A stretch of DNA of 64,000 bases from Gelatoporia subvermispora B (Eukaryota > Basidiomycota > Agaricomycetes > Polyporales > Gelatoporiaceae). Position numbers and translations under genes: made by a program. The notes beneath the pieces were generated by a model. The model saw nothing but the letters and a program-made list of their open reading frames with translations. It made no database searches and had not been told where the DNA came from. Position 1 is the stretch's first letter; the number at the start of each line of letters is the position of its first letter. The stretch lies in NCBI GenBank assembly GCA_000320605.2, contig KB445794.1, positions 2,307,052 through 2,371,051 of the forward strand, written 5' to 3'. Positions 32,951 to 45,501 of the stretch are shown piece after piece.

Positions 32951-33949
32951 CACCTCGAACGAGCGGCGAATACATAGGTGCATTACACTCGTGACAACTG
33001 CGGCTGGGCGACGAACTGGCTGCTATCGTCTGCTCGCTGTCGTCATCCTCCCAGCAGCTGCCACCTTGCCCGCCCACTTTGGCACTCACCAAGCGCAGTT
33101 ACCGACTCACACCCTTGCTGCGCGCCCTCTGTGCTCTTCTAATGGCCCGTGCTCGCTCGACGCCTACCCACCACTCGAAAAGACGCATTTAGCTGCATCG
33201 GATCGATGTATCTTTCTTCGCCCTGTTCGCAGTTTAGAACGCGTCGCACAGGGCCCGTCCAGCAGGGAGAATTGATGCAAAGGTAGTTGAGGCATGGACA
33301 CGCAGCATCTGGGATTGCAACTGGTGCGTAGCGTCCATCATTGTTTTATTTCTGATGTGCCTTGAAATCACTGTCATCGGCCCGCCAAGGACCTATCTCA
33401 ACTCTTCACACTCAACCGCCAGCCCTAGTCCGTCGACTGGACTGAACACTCCAGGCTAGCTGCCGTCGCCGAACGTTCACGTCCACGAGCCCGCGCCCGC
33501 ACGAAGGACTAGTGCTGCGCAGTGCTCGGTAGCTCGCGCAGACCTAGTAGTGTCGGTTCGATGGTACAAATGTAGCTCGCAATGGGGAGCTGCTGGTTCG
33601 AGGGAGCACGCCTAGGTCGATGCACATTTGAGGTTTTGCTGACAAGGCGATGTCTTGCACAGGATGGGTCGTGCAGGGTTGCATGTCGTTTCGCCAGCGT
33701 TGGCGCGTGCCAAGGTAGTCTTCGCAGGGAAAGAACAGTCACAGACGTACACCTGTATCTACAGGACTCAGCAGTCCTCGTCGACTTCCTGACATGCAAT
33801 AAATACAGCGCCTCCACCACCGTCCAGCTCTTGAGGAGCATCTCGGAATCTCGCTCCTAGTGTGTAACCTAACAGTCATGCAGTATATAAGACACATACC
33901 TCAGGCGTAGTCAAGCGTCGCGACCTCCTTTTGACTGAGCGCAGTAACC
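32951..33949. other. Intergenic
   Basis: No supported gene on either strand. A weak continuation of the tandem-unit similarity fades near 32950. Confidence 0.4.
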
Positions 33950-34560
33950 TGGGATTCACCGGGGCGACGCCTATACGGGCGCATCTGCACGTAGAGCACA
34001 CATGAGTTAAGCTGGAAAAGAGGGTCAAGTTCAACGTCAGATCCTACTCACATTAGACCCGTAGCGGGCTAGATGAGATACATGTCCCTTCCGAGGGAGA
34101 GTCTCTAGCTCGCCATTAACGTCATGCGACCTATCGAACAACCAACGACGTCCAGGCCGAGAAAGAGATCGTACCCACGAAATTATCTTGGTAAGCTGTG
34201 AGATCAAGCTCGGATCCGCTGAATTGCGATACCCGTCAAAGCGCTACATCGTTCGTCAGACATGTCTCGAATTGTATGTGAAAGACAAGGTCGGATCCCC
34301 TCTGATAGGTGCCCATAGATTGTATGTCGGCACATCAGTAACTGAATGCGGCGTTGGCTGTGCATGTGCAAAACTGGATTTGACAAGGAAAGATCATGTA
34401 TGGGGTAGAACCTTGTGAGGCATAGTTTTTGCTATCCGATTGAACCTTATACACGGACATTGGCTGTGCAGATGCAGTGCCAGATTCGACGAGGGAGCAT
34501 TTCGCATGCCATGGAACGGTTATCGTTACTCAATCAAAACTTATACGCGTCCTATGTGTA
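33950..34560 (-). pseudogene. Relic of a third kinase-locus copy (K3)
   Basis: About 0.6 kb is recognisably related to the N-terminal exons of K1/K2. The block gtcccttccgagggagagt at about 34085 matches 25650 and 31850. The block gctatc.gattgaaccttatacac at about 34430 matches 32468, upstream of K2. Frames are broken throughout. Confidence 0.55.
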
Positions 34561-35790
34561 ATCATATGCTAGGCAGTAAGCGTAGGTAGATCCATCCGTC
34601 TGGTAGATTGCTTCAAGTACTCACAGCTAGTAATTTAGTGATGCCGCGCATCTTGGAGACTCGGAGGCGAAAAAGATAAAAGGGTGAACCAAATAGTAGA
34701 TAGCAGAGAATAGCACCCCGCCAAAACAGGGCCGCGAAGGCGGCGACACACTTCACATATGCAAAGCGTAGGACATCTAGGTAGTAATTCGTATGGACGC
34801 CAAGAGCTGACATCATCGTAACCAGCAGTACTTACTCTTACCTGCGCCCACTCCGGCGGAGCAAAGTTTCTGTACGGAATGTCGGCCAATGGCGTGAGAT
34901 GCGACATTTAGGAGAGAGGAGAGTGAGCGGGTGTCGAGGTGATTGACGATCTCCACACAATCGCATTCGGAGGTATATGGTTTGAATGTTGCCGTTCTTC
35001 TCGTAGTGTACTGTTCCTGTTCTTTTCACAGTGCACAATCCTCTGCTGATGTTTGTGTCACAAGGGTGTGTGCTAGCGACGGGTCAGTACTGCTGGAGAC
35101 GGGGAAGATGAGCCGTCGTGCAGACACACGATTGCGTTGCGGGTGCGACGGCGACGATCAGCCACAAACGCGTGTATTATGTAAGACGATCTGAGCGTGT
35201 GCGATCGACGTACAAAGCATACTTGCGCCTACAACCCTCTGCGATCACGATGAAAGACTTTTCTGTGCAGGATCTGCATGTCTTTACATGGAGTTGAGCT
35301 CCTGATGATCAAAGTGCCTTGATGGCGGAAGGAGGACAGGATCTGCTCGCGCCACCGACGCGTCTGACGTGTTGTTTACGCGTTGTTTGGCTGATCGTCT
35401 AGCAACGGCGACAGGCGCTAAAAGTCGCGCCGGAAACGAACCGCCAACAAATTGCTCGCCGGCGGTACGACCTTGTCGGTTAAGTGCTGCTTGTTGCTGC
35501 TCGGTGCTTGTCCCCCCATCTCCAAGCCATCACCTCTTTGTTTGAAAGTCTTTTCGCTTGTTGTTTTACGTCTACACTCCCGCCTTTAAAATCCCTGCTG
35601 CTCGAACGCTAACCGCTGCATCACTCAAACCCCAACCTCATCCACCCCACCCGCCTCAGACGACTATCGATTCTATCCCTCCTTTGTTTCTCCTCTCGTC
35701 TGCCTCGCCCTCTCTGAACGCACCGACAACCTTTGTCTTTTCTTCGACCCAGTACATATTCCTGCAGAATTCACTCTTGCTCGACCCACG
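34561..35790. other. Intergenic, 5' region of the Ser/Pro-rich gene
   Basis: A minus-strand ATG frame at 34907 (MSHLTPLADIPYRNFAPPEW) ends at a good donor GTAAGA. The following hydrophobic frame (34816-34613) cannot be joined in phase, so I do not call a gene. The 35500-35790 part is pyrimidine-rich, as often seen in 5' UTRs of well-expressed fungal genes. Confidence 0.35.
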
Positions 35791-36789
35791 ATGTCGACGT
35801 TCTACTCTTCCTTCTTCTCCTCCGGCCTCCTTGCGCCCCAGCCCGAGTCTTTCCCGCGGGAAGACCCCACCACCCCGCGCGCCGTGCCTGTCTCTCTGAA
35901 CGACACGACCCCCACCGCGAGCTCCTACCCCGAGGACACGGACGCGCGTCCACGTCTCCGCCGGCGCCGCTCCTCGCTCACCGTCCAGGCGTCCCCGCTC
36001 ACGCCCCTCAAGTCCTCCACCCCCATCCGCAACGCTGCCTCGAGCTTCCAGCGTCAGTCCCTCCTCGGCGCACGCGCGCGCTCCGGGAGCGACGCGAGTG
36101 TCATGCCCTCGAGCTACGAGGAGCCCGCGGGCCAGGCGCAGACGCAGGGACAGAAGCCCGGTGTGCTCGCGAGGCTCCGCAGCGGGAGCATTGGGACCGC
36201 CCTCAGGTGAGTAGAGCCGGTCCTTGTATGCACCACGCCTCCGCGATCCCGGGCAACGGCCCTGCGGGTGTCGCCATCGCCCAAATGCCGGCTTGTTCCC
36301 GGTCCTGGGCACCCGTCAGATGCCAGCTGTGCTTCTGGCTGTTGTCGGGCCTGGTCCGACCGTGATGGTACCCCACTCGCGGTCATGGATAGTTACCCCG
36401 GTGCTGCCCAGGGTCGTGGACGCATCGTATATGCGCGGAACGACGAACTGAGGCTAATCAGTTTCGTCTATGCGTGCAGGTCCCGCAGGACACTCCGTCG
36501 CGCAGCCCCGCCGCCGCCTCCCCCGCCCAGCGCCCCGCTCCCCTCCGTCCCGCTCAGCATCCCGCCCACCCCACGCCGCCCGCTCGCCCGCCGTACCCTC
36601 ACGTTCGACAACCGCCAGCCGTCCTTGCCCGCCGCGCACATGGACGAGGACAGCGACTTCGACATCGCCGTCCCGTCCTCACCTGAGTGCGCGCGCGGTG
36701 GTGCGAGGCGGTACAAGGACCACCCGAGCCCGAGCCCCGTCGACGCGCGCGCCGGGTTCTGGATGGACGAAGATATGAAGGAGAACTAA
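35791..36789 (+). CDS. Ser/Pro/Arg-rich hypothetical protein (241 aa)
   Basis: Two exons, 35791-36206 and 36480-36789, joined in phase 2 by a 273-nt intron, unusually long for this window. The product starts MSTFYSSFFSSGLLAPQ. It is rich in Ser, Pro and Arg, with basic clusters (RPRLRRRRSS), possible proline-directed phosphosites (PLTPLKSSTP), a poly-Pro stretch and an acidic motif DEDSDFDIAVPSSPE near the C-terminus. No folded domain, signal peptide or membrane segment is visible, so it is probably disordered and intracellular. Third codon positions are strongly G/C-biased, unlike the neighbouring relics, which argues for a real expressed gene. Function unknown. Confidence 0.7.
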
Positions 36790-38096
36790 GCCCTCCATCT
36801 CGCCTGCGCCCCGGCCGCGCGTCGTCTGTTCGTCCGCTGGGGATGCAACACACCCTGCCGCTCGCGCGTGGGCGTCAAAACCGTCACGACCTGTACCAAA
36901 CCAATACGCCGCCACCACTACACCGGCACCGGCGATCATATACATAACACAAGCTGCTATCCGGCATAGCACACGTACCATACATCCATGCCCCACGCAT
37001 GCACATACCTTACTATATGCGCGGCACGCCGATATGCTGGCGTGCCCCCGCCCCCGACGACGCTGTCGCCCGTAATCGCTGTTGTTTCAATAATCGCCCC
37101 CGTGCCTTTGTGTTCGCTGCCCTGCCCCGTCGATCCGCTACGCCTCTATTGCTGCTCGCTCTTGTCCCGTTTGGTCCTTGCTTTGCTCGTAATCGTAATC
37201 CTGGCAGCGCTCGCTGCTCTCTTTGTGAGTATCCCGATCTGTGCTCGATTCGAGGATGCATCGTGCTGATCTGTGTTTGTTGGTAAAGGTTCGACGTTCA
37301 CCCAGACGCGCCGCGCGCGCGCTTTTGCGCAAACACTACATTATACACTTGCACACGGATTGCACGAGCGATAGCTCGATCCCGCTTATAAATCGTTTGC
37401 GAACTATTAGAGTTTTTCGTACCGTATTATATGCAAAGTATAATCGCCCGTAGGCCGTAGACCACCCACTTGATACAGATACATTCAATGCCATATGCGA
37501 TTCTATGCCGTGCTTGGTCCGAGCGCGACGACGGCGTTGGTGCATCGCGACACGTCGCTATCGTTTTGGAGCCGGCTGCCAGCCCTGTGCGGCAACTACG
37601 ATACCCTCGGCACCCCCGTGTGCCGAAGTCTTGTCGCGTTGATCGTGTTTGCGTGTAGACCTAGATAGAGCCATCTGTCGAAATCGAACGCCATCTTATC
37701 GTTCGGAGAGATTCGATGTATGTTGCAAATCGTTCCGTCGCAGCCGACCACCGTCAAGATGAGTGGAAAAAGCAGTTCAGTGAAGGGAATAGAATACGGT
37801 GGGCGAATATTCTTGCGCTATTGTTGTACGATCGCAAGTTGGAAGAAATGTCAAGACCGCCATCTTGACTAGTGCGTCTTGTCCCGGATCCCCTTTCGAT
37901 TAGCATGCAAACACAACCAACGCGATTATACTTCTGCACGCGAGGGTGCCGGGAGCGTTGCCATCAGGGCCGAAAGGCATCTGGGGCCTGCTTTATGTAA
38001 CTTCGCACGCCTCCGAGAGCTGTTGGCTTGTGAGAGCACACTGACAGACCCTCACCCAGCACCTCCTCGATATCACTCACGCGGTATAGCAGGGAC
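36790..38096. other. Intergenic
   Basis: About 1.3 kb with no supported gene; AT-richer towards 37330-37450. Probably the 3' UTR of the previous gene plus spacer. Confidence 0.4.
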
Positions 38097-39655
38097 ATGT
38101 TCGCTTTACCTCCTCTGAACGATGATTGCACGCTTGAGATCTTTCGTAGTCTAGGTACCCCGTCACTCGTAGCTCTCTCCCAGACCTAAAGGACCTTATT
38201 TCACGCCTCCAGCCAGCACCTCGTGCAGCATGCCTCGCTCACTCGAGACAAGCACCAAGTTTGCGAATTTTGCTGCTTTGCGCTATCTCATGAGCTGGCT
38301 CGGTACATTCGGCATCTCCACATCGATCTCAAGTATCTCCGCGCCGAGGGCCCTTCTGTCTTTGCAGGAGCTCTCGCAGATGTCCTTAAAGGACCGCGAG
38401 GTTGAAGTATTTCAGCATCAGCCCAGGTGTTGGAGATCTCATCAAATGCGAGCCACGCGTCGCGGCCGCTATCTTAGCCAATGCCCCATCTGTATCTCTG
38501 AGGCTTTCACATCTAGAAGAGAATGGCCTTAACGCTCTTTCAACTCTACACTCCCCCCCCCAAACCTGGCCCTCAGCACACCTGTTCGGCCAGGGATGCG
38601 CGCCTTCGACCCAAGCTCGTCGACACTGGTCACTGCAAACGCTGCGCACCTTCGTTCTGTCGACTTCGGCGGTATGGTATATAGGCTTCTGGTATCTGCA
38701 CATACACGTTCGCCGCTGCGATTCCCGGCCGTGGAGACACTTGCAATGCTTCATTTGGAGTCTCTACCACGAACCTGTGCTGCCATCATATTCCCCAACG
38801 TCCGGCACCTCCGCGTCAGCACAATCGTTTCATCTGAACCCCTGGGTGGGCAGGAGGTGCCTATTTGGCCCAAGCTAGTCTCTGTGGAGGCATCAGGTGA
38901 TAACGCTGCATGTCTTGCCCGGCAGCATCCCGCCATTCGTCGGATGCATATGTCTGTCCCGGCTTCATCCCTGATAGGTGTCGAACCCTTGATGGAGATG
39001 TACGACCTCCCGGAGAGCAACAACATAGTCAGCGCTTTCCTGGCGTTCAATATCAAGGGCTTTCTGGTGGAAATGCTGCGCAACGCCCGTCCGCAACGTT
39101 CTTCGCGCCCTATTTTGAAGAAGAGTGCTTCTGGCCAGAACTGGCGGCAGCGTTTCCGCACGCGCGGTTTCTCGAGGTCAAGATCAGAGGGTAAGGCATG
39201 GCATTGTTCCCCCTGCTTACCTCCATAAAAGCACTGCTCGCCTTGGTGCGTCCATTGTACCGCTCTATGACTGATCAACTGATGTAATCATTGTCCGCGT
39301 CCCAATTCAGTTCACCCACGAGACGATGGTCTCTCTCAACGCCCTGCCCGGGCTCCGATGCCTCTCACTACGATTTGTCGACCGCGAGAGCCCGCATGCG
39401 CACGAGCAGGATGCTGTTCAGAACATCGAATACAATCCCTCGCTAGAGGACGTAACTTCGCTCTACTTCGAGCGAGTCCCTGCGCTCGAGTTTCTAGAGC
39501 TCGATATCCCGCGCCGGGGCTGGAAGCGTACGTGGTGGCGCCGGCAGCCCGGTGCACAACAGGCCCCGCATCGCGCACCTCGGCGCATTATTCGAGTCTC
39601 GCAGGAAGAGGGGGCGGGTGCGAGGGGATGTTTTGATTGGGACGGGTGTAGGTAA
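38097..39655 (+). pseudogene. F-box family copy FB4 (multiply broken)
   Basis: Starts MFALPPLNDDCTLEIF at 38097 but meets TAA at 38187-38189, where paralogues code Ser in QTSK. The frame changes again near 38395 and near the C-run at about 38561. Recognisable pieces are LTRDKHQVCEFCCFAL, LIKCEPRVAAAIL, NAAHLRSVDFG, CAAIIFPNVRHL and RQHPAIRRMHM. The conserved intron is present (GTGCGT...TTCAG before TTCACCCACGAG). Exon 2 is open to the usual C-terminus with WWRRQP and GCFDWDGCR. Closest to FB5 and FB6. Confidence 0.8.
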
Positions 39656-39990
39656 AGGTACCGTCACATGTGGGTCTGACGCTTTCGATCTCAGTGCGTA
39701 TCACGGGCGTTGTTTCGCAATGCACTAATGCGACAGCTGGAGCTTCAGATACCCCGTCATTCCCCACACCGTTCGAGCGATGGTCGCAATACATCCAACC
39801 TCAACTGACATACACCAAATGCGGATCTATCAACTTAGTCTTCACAAGTTCGACGATTCTATATTATGTTTATAAACAACCGCGATCTGACAATTTGCAA
39901 GCTTTCAAATGCCTTACATACATACGATAGACTTGTACTACTACAGTACATATAGCAAAAACGCGCAAATAAATACCGCTGGACGACCTG
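39656..39990. other. Convergent intergenic region
   Basis: 335 nt between convergently transcribed FB4 and the Ubl-RING gene; AT-rich, no gene. Confidence 0.5.
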
Positions 39991-42970
39991 TTAAGCATAC
40001 AACGCTGACACACCATCACCCACACACCTGAACGACCCCACTCTGCCCGTTCCTGCATACTGCTTCAAGTGCATGATCCTCGGGTCATTCGAGCCCGCCT
40101 GGACACCCGTCCACTCCTCATTCCCCGCCACCGGCATCGCCGCCGCGACCTGAACCCGTCCCACGACCGCGCCGCGACACGCCGGGCACACGTGGGCACT
40201 CACGCCCGCGAGGCATCCATCGCAGAACGCGTGTCCGCACGGCGTCAGAACGACCGTCGCCATCTCATACGCGCAGTATCCGCATTCCCGCTGCGCTCTC
40301 CCATCCCCGCTTGTCTTCCTTTCTCTATCCATCTCCGCCACACTCTCCACATCACCCAACAAATTCCCGCTCCCTGGCAGCGCATTTCCAGCCACGGGCA
40401 CATGCTCTTCCCACAGCTCGAACCAGGGCAGATTCATCGCGAGGTACGTCTGCGACGAGACAGGGCTCGCAGGGACGAGAAGGCCGGTGATAAGCGGGAA
40501 CTGCGGCGCGTTCAGAATAGCGACATGCAGCCGCACACCGCGCGAGAGGTCGTACGCGATGGGCGGGAGGGTGTCGCGGACGATCTTCTGCGCGATCGTG
40601 CCGCCTGCTGCGAGTCCTGACACAGCTTGTGCCGCATGCATCTGCAGCTGAGCTGCCTGCTGCTGTACTTGCGCGCGCGACCTCGGTGTCCACCCGGATG
40701 GCTCCGTGGAGAGGGATTTGGAAGCTCCGAGCGTAGTGGCAGCGATGCTCTGCGGAGCGGGAGCGCTAAACATCGTCGTGGCGGGCTGGTCCGGCAGGCC
40801 CCCGGGAGTAACACCGAAATTTCCAGATACAGATCCAACGAAGAGCTGCGGGGAGGCAGAAGTGGTGGCAGCAGAGAACTGCAAGGGGCGTGGGCGCATT
40901 GCCACTTGCAAGGGCAGCGTGAGGATGCTTCCCGGTAGAATATTGTAATCTGGTTCATCGTAATCACTCACAAGGTCGTCACTCTTCGACTCACCGTACG
41001 ACTCACCGCTCAACCGCTTGCCATCCTCAAGTCTTTTCCCATTGAATTTAAGCATGTTCCAGCGCTGGGCGACGGAGATTCGGGACCCGGAGACTGCGTC
41101 GCGCAGCTGTGCGCGCAGCGCACCAACGTCGTTCTGCTCCGGGAATGGGGCTGTGCGGAGCTGGCGTGCGCCTATTCGTACCTTGACCACTGTCGCCAGC
41201 CAGTAGCGATTGAGTATTAAGCAGGAAGATTGAGAAGAGACAATGACGCACTGCCACCGAACTGATAATTGGGGTACACTATCATATCGATGACCGGCGC
41301 AGAAACGTGCTCGATGGGCTGGTTAATCCCAAGGATCCTCCACTTGAGGTTTTTACTACATCGCAACCCCAAAGTGAGCATAATCTCCAAAGGCTCAAGA
41401 CACTCAGGATACGCACTCTCGCTTATCAGACATCCTGAGCTTAGCACCTAGCGCGATGCCCAGCTCGCGTGGCGTCTTGTACAAGTTCAGATTGACCGTG
41501 CCATTGTGGAATTCGACCGTCCTCAGGAATGCGGGGAAGATGTCAATCTGGAGTCCGCCCACCGCCTGCCGCCCGTGCACGTCAGCTAGTGCCCAACAAG
41601 TCCGTGCGAGGCAAGGCACGTGCCTCCTTGCCAGTAATCTGGCCCTCTACAGTATATCCTTGCCCAAGCGGCATAGCGACAAATTCTATATGATTGCATC
41701 AGCCCTCTACCCACAACTCCACACAGCTTGCGCACTCACGCTTGACTAGCCCCGGTGCCATCGAAATGCCATCCTATAATGTAATCCCAATCAGCCTCTT
41801 GTCGACCATAAAACAAAACATGCACTCACTAACCACTGCTGCCCACCTGCATTCTTCACCGCCAAATAGTCCTGCTTCTGCGTGGGCTCGTCCTGGGGCC
41901 TGCCCGTGAGCGCATTGATGCTGCCGACGGAGACCTTGACCGCATAATCGTTTGCGAGCGAGCGGGAATTGGTGAAGTTAATCCACATCGCTTCTCGTTG
42001 GTACATTGCCTGAGATTGAATTAGCGCGCGATGTTCGACATACAACCGAGATGTCACAACTCGGCGTGCAGAGTGTAGCTGTACGTGACGGGTAGGGTAG
42101 GTGGGAAGACTCACGATAAATGCGCCGCCCTTCTCGACTATCTGCAGCGGTAAACGAGAGAGGTAGTCTGCTGAATTGCTGCAGCACATACACGATTACA
42201 ACAAATATCATAGAAGTCTCTGAGCGATACGTACTAGACAGTGAACGCACCCATATCTGGAGGTAATGCGTGTGTCTTCGCATTATCTATCAGGCGTATT
42301 TAGGATTAGGATTCGAATGACTCTCTCTTTCTTTCCCAGTGAGACACTCACCTGGCACACGCACAGTTCTGCGGAAGTTGATCTCCACCCCTCCAACATT
42401 GACGGAGCAGCCGTCCGGCTCTATGGTTGTCTCACTGATCTCTTCACGATGACCACTAGCATCCCCAGCGTCGCTATCTGGTGGTTGAACGGCCGCGAGG
42501 AACACTGTGTTGTAGAAATGGATGAGAGGCTCGTCGCTGCGCACGGAACGCGGTGAACTCAAGAAACCTGACAGGATATATGTCCAACTTAGAGGACTCA
42601 CAGATTGATACTACCACCAATGCAGGGAATAAATTTTGAGGGAGACTCCCGTACAGTAAGCTGATACTCCTCTGGTAGGATGAGCAGAGCGTCGGGGCGC
42701 TGTGTATCTGGTACAGCTTCCTACTTTAAACCATTGCGTATAAGCTCCATGTCATAACAGACAATACACACCTAGCTCTTTGAGTAGTATCGTGGGCCCA
42801 GCAGCTCGTAACCTCTCACAGACGTCATGATACTCAAGCGGGGCGGGGACGCTCTTCAGCACAATCTTCCCTTCTCTGCTCGGGCCACCGATGCCCACGT
42901 TGACATCAACGCATCGCACAGGTGTATTTCCGGCGGTAGTAATAGACCAGCTATCAGGCCGTAGCTGCAT
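39991..42970 (-). CDS. Fungal Ubl/RING-finger protein, copy 1 (RING1)
   Basis: Multi-exon gene, ATG 42970 (MQLRPDSWS), stop 39991. The N-terminal part belongs to a fungal family with FRRTVRVP, GGAFI, QREAMWINF, VGSINALTGRPQ, QDYLAVKN, GGLQIDIFPAF and LNQPIEHVSA. A ubiquitin-like segment follows (LRTAPFPEQND, MLKFNGKRLEDGKRLS, then across an intron DYNILPGSILTLPL, compare LEDGRTLSDYNI in ubiquitin). Next come RGVRLHVAILN and NLPWFELWEE, and near the C-terminus a C3HC4 RING (CGYC, TPCGHAFCDGC, CPAC; about 40165-40290). RING proteins act as E3 ubiquitin ligases; Ubl plus RING suggests ubiquitin-pathway work, but partners cannot be read. All eight zinc ligands are present. The paralogue at 46.5-48.9 kb is dead. 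Confidence 0.75.
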
Positions 42971-43971
42971 GGGAGTGCCAGCGAGAGCGAAGTTCGGGGT
43001 GGGTGATGACAACAGATAGTATTACAAGGAACTAGAGAGATAGCAAGGCTCGCGGGAGCAACTCAGAATAGGGAGACCCAGAGAGGACGCATAGCCACGA
43101 TCCACACCCCGATCTCGGCTTACTGCGCAAGCCCAAAGCAGCACCAGATCATCAGAACATGTCATATGACTGATCCCGTCAACAGACATATGTATCGGCT
43201 GCTTTCAAGCGGGGAACATGTTTAGGATCCAGCACGCCCCAAACGGAGAGTCAACGTCAATCCTGACCGGGGCCACATGAGCGCCCTTAAATTCCCACGA
43301 TTCGATCCTGCAGTAAATCTACCGAATAGCCTACTAGAGAAGCGCCGCCTCCGTCGGCAATAACCTTGCTTGGTCTCACTGAACCATTGTGATAATCTCA
43401 CGCATTATTCGCGCTTTGAGCATATAACATTACATTGCAGGGGATGAAGGTGATAGTGACCACCAGTACACACATAGGCTTCGATGCGGCAATCATATTG
43501 CGTGGTAAGATCATCATTGTGCTGCACCCGGAGGAACCTCCACTTCCGACGGAGAGCTAGTTCTGCTGAAGTACATGCCGATGTACTTACTCGTGAATCT
43601 GAGCCTCACTCAAACATTGAAGCTGGAAGGTCTGGACACCTGCAGCAATCATGGTCTGTGAACATGACACAGATCTCTGTTTGTATGGTGTTGGTCATTC
43701 AGTATCACAGGGGCATATGCTTTTATGGACCACAGATCACCAGGGAAGACAGTGCCTATTGTGGTGATTGAAATACAATCTCCACTGAGAGCGCTGTCGT
43801 TGTCCAACGATGTCAACGTTCAACCTCTACGTGGCGTTGTCATATAGCTCTGCCAGTAAGAGATAATTTGATCGCAGCGAAAATTCAACCACAAACTGTT
43901 CCTGCAAAAGATATGCCCTGAAGGCCTGAAAGCAGAAGACGAGAGACTGGAGCGGTTCTCAAAGAGGAAAT
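42971..43971. other. 5' flank of RING1
   Basis: No gene supported. 43030-43350 is related to the flank of RING2 (48990-49460) and to the window start, marking it as part of the duplicated unit. Confidence 0.45.
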
Positions 43972-44517
43972 CTAATTGGGAGGTTCTACATGAATAGGCT
44001 GGAGTGCTGAGCCTAGTATGCTAGTAGCGGGAAATACAGACAAGGTTAAAAGGAAGGATAAAAGAAAATTGATTATATTGGCATTATAATACAATGTTAC
44101 GAAACGATGTGAGCTGCGAGAATGGAGAGGACGAGCGACGATATCAGTGAACCCGAGCATAGCTCGGACCAGCGGTGAGAGGATGTGGCGATTACCAAAC
44201 TTGGCAATTGAACGTGATCGTGGGAGAATGTCAACGGAAAACCGGTTACATTTCTGGCATGGAGTAACCTTGCAAGCAAGGTGATTCGAATTCAGCTCTC
44301 GGACTGCATCGTAGTCAGCTCCTTTCAACCACAAAAACTGAGTCAGATATATACACTTATGAACCTGGAATGCGTCGCACTTTAGTAGTCCGAAGCAGGA
44401 AAAGAATTTAGAGTAAGATCCAACATTCTCCTCACGTGCGTGTTTGCGGTATGATACATATTGACCTTGCATCTGTGTGATCCTCAAAACCCAGCACATA
44501 ATGGGATCATCCGCCAA
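43972..44517 (-). CDS. Hypothetical protein, 181 aa (doubtful)
   Basis: Single uninterrupted frame starting MADDPIMCWVLR, with four Cys in CKVTPCQKCNRF-type context and a hydrophobic C-terminal stretch (INFLLSFLLTLSVFP) that could be one membrane segment. No homology recognised, no paralogue in the window, codon use unremarkable. May be chance. Confidence 0.25.
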   Translation of the reverse strand: MADDPIMCWVLRITQMQGQYVSYRKHAREENVGSYSKFFSCFGLLKCDAFQVHKCIYLTQFLWLKGADYDAVRELNSNHLACKVTPCQKCNRFSVDILPRSRSIAKFGNRHILSPLVRAMLGFTDIVARPLHSRSSHRFVTLYYNANIINFLLSFLLTLSVFPATSILGSALQPIHVEPPN

Positions 44518-44891
44518 TGTCGTAGCAATTTACTGTAGCCATATCTCAGGGGCGACATGCGACATTGTACAGACGCGGTCGACATCTGGCCTTCTCGAAC
44601 CATGTGATCATTGGTCGACAACTGCTGTCGACTGATGAAACAAAGGTCACTCAAGCACCTCGTTGCGCCGCTTTCCACCTGGATTTACTCCCGAGACCGA
44701 TACTCGATTGATACAACTGACCGTATAATCATGCGGCTTCCAGAGCTCTAATATTGCGACAAGTCAAAACACAATCAGCCAGTGTAAGTTACCCCTCCTG
44801 CGTCCCATCTCCGCGCGTGAGGGAGATTTATTCCCCAGAAAATAGAGGTAATATCATGGTATGAAGAGCGGGCACGGGGTGGGCGCGATGC

Positions 44892-45501
44892 TTATACGAA
44901 GGACCAGGTCATGCCCGAGATACGGCCGAGCGATTGGTCCGCCAGCTGCTCGAAAGCAGCAGGTGAGAAGTCGAGTTCGAATTGTTCACAGTCACCACAG
45001 CTATCCGTAATCGTGACAGTGACAGACTTTCCAGCGTCTTCAGGTAATGAATATGTGAGTTTATGTGCATCTACAAGCGGTCAAATGGACGTACAGTTGG
45101 CTGTGACCATCATGTTACAGATGGGATTGGTGGTCGGATTCACACCGTCGTAACCACTGTAGGATGTGTGTTGGCGGTATCCACAACAATCTCCATGAAT
45201 GCGATGCTCACGGGAAAGAATCGAAGATCAAAGACGAGATCGCCACGATAAAGTCGGCGCCGGTGTTGGTGATCCCACAAGAACCAAGGCCAGGTTGGTA
45301 GAAGGTCCCCTGGCCAGTCAGAGTGCCCATTAGATAGGCAGGGATATTGGTGCTAGACAAAGCTGCGAAGTCCACGGGAGGTGTCTCAAAGCGCACAACT
45401 TTGGACCCAAAGCTTGGAACACTTCTGTGGCCTTGGGATATGCTCAACACTGAGGAGGAAAAAGCGAGGGTGAGCACAATGAGAGACCTGGTGACGAACA
45501 T
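44892..45501 (-). CDS. Small secreted RlpA/expansin-like double-psi beta-barrel protein
   Basis: Three exons: 45501-45212, 45156-45095 and 45037-44892, introns of 55 and 57 nt, all in phase. The N-terminus MFVTRSLIVLTLAFSSS is a signal peptide; two in-frame ATGs lie further upstream (45528, 45543). The mature domain shows the fungal DPBB pattern: GQGTFYQPGLGSCGITNT, FIVAISSLIFDSFPGYDG, NPICNMMV, GKSVTVTITDSCGDC, LDFSPAAFEQLAD and ending GRISGMTWSFV. The family (rare lipoprotein A-like, related to expansin domain 1 and barwin) is typically secreted, and some members are linked to stress or fruiting. The catalytic Asp pattern in TDSCGDC is present, but no expansin CBM63 domain follows. Intact. 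Confidence 0.85.

Noticed and set aside
34613..34907. Two-exon small membrane protein on the minus strand
   Set aside because: The plausible donor at the end of exon 1 and the hydrophobic downstream frame cannot be joined in phase with any AG acceptor I could find.
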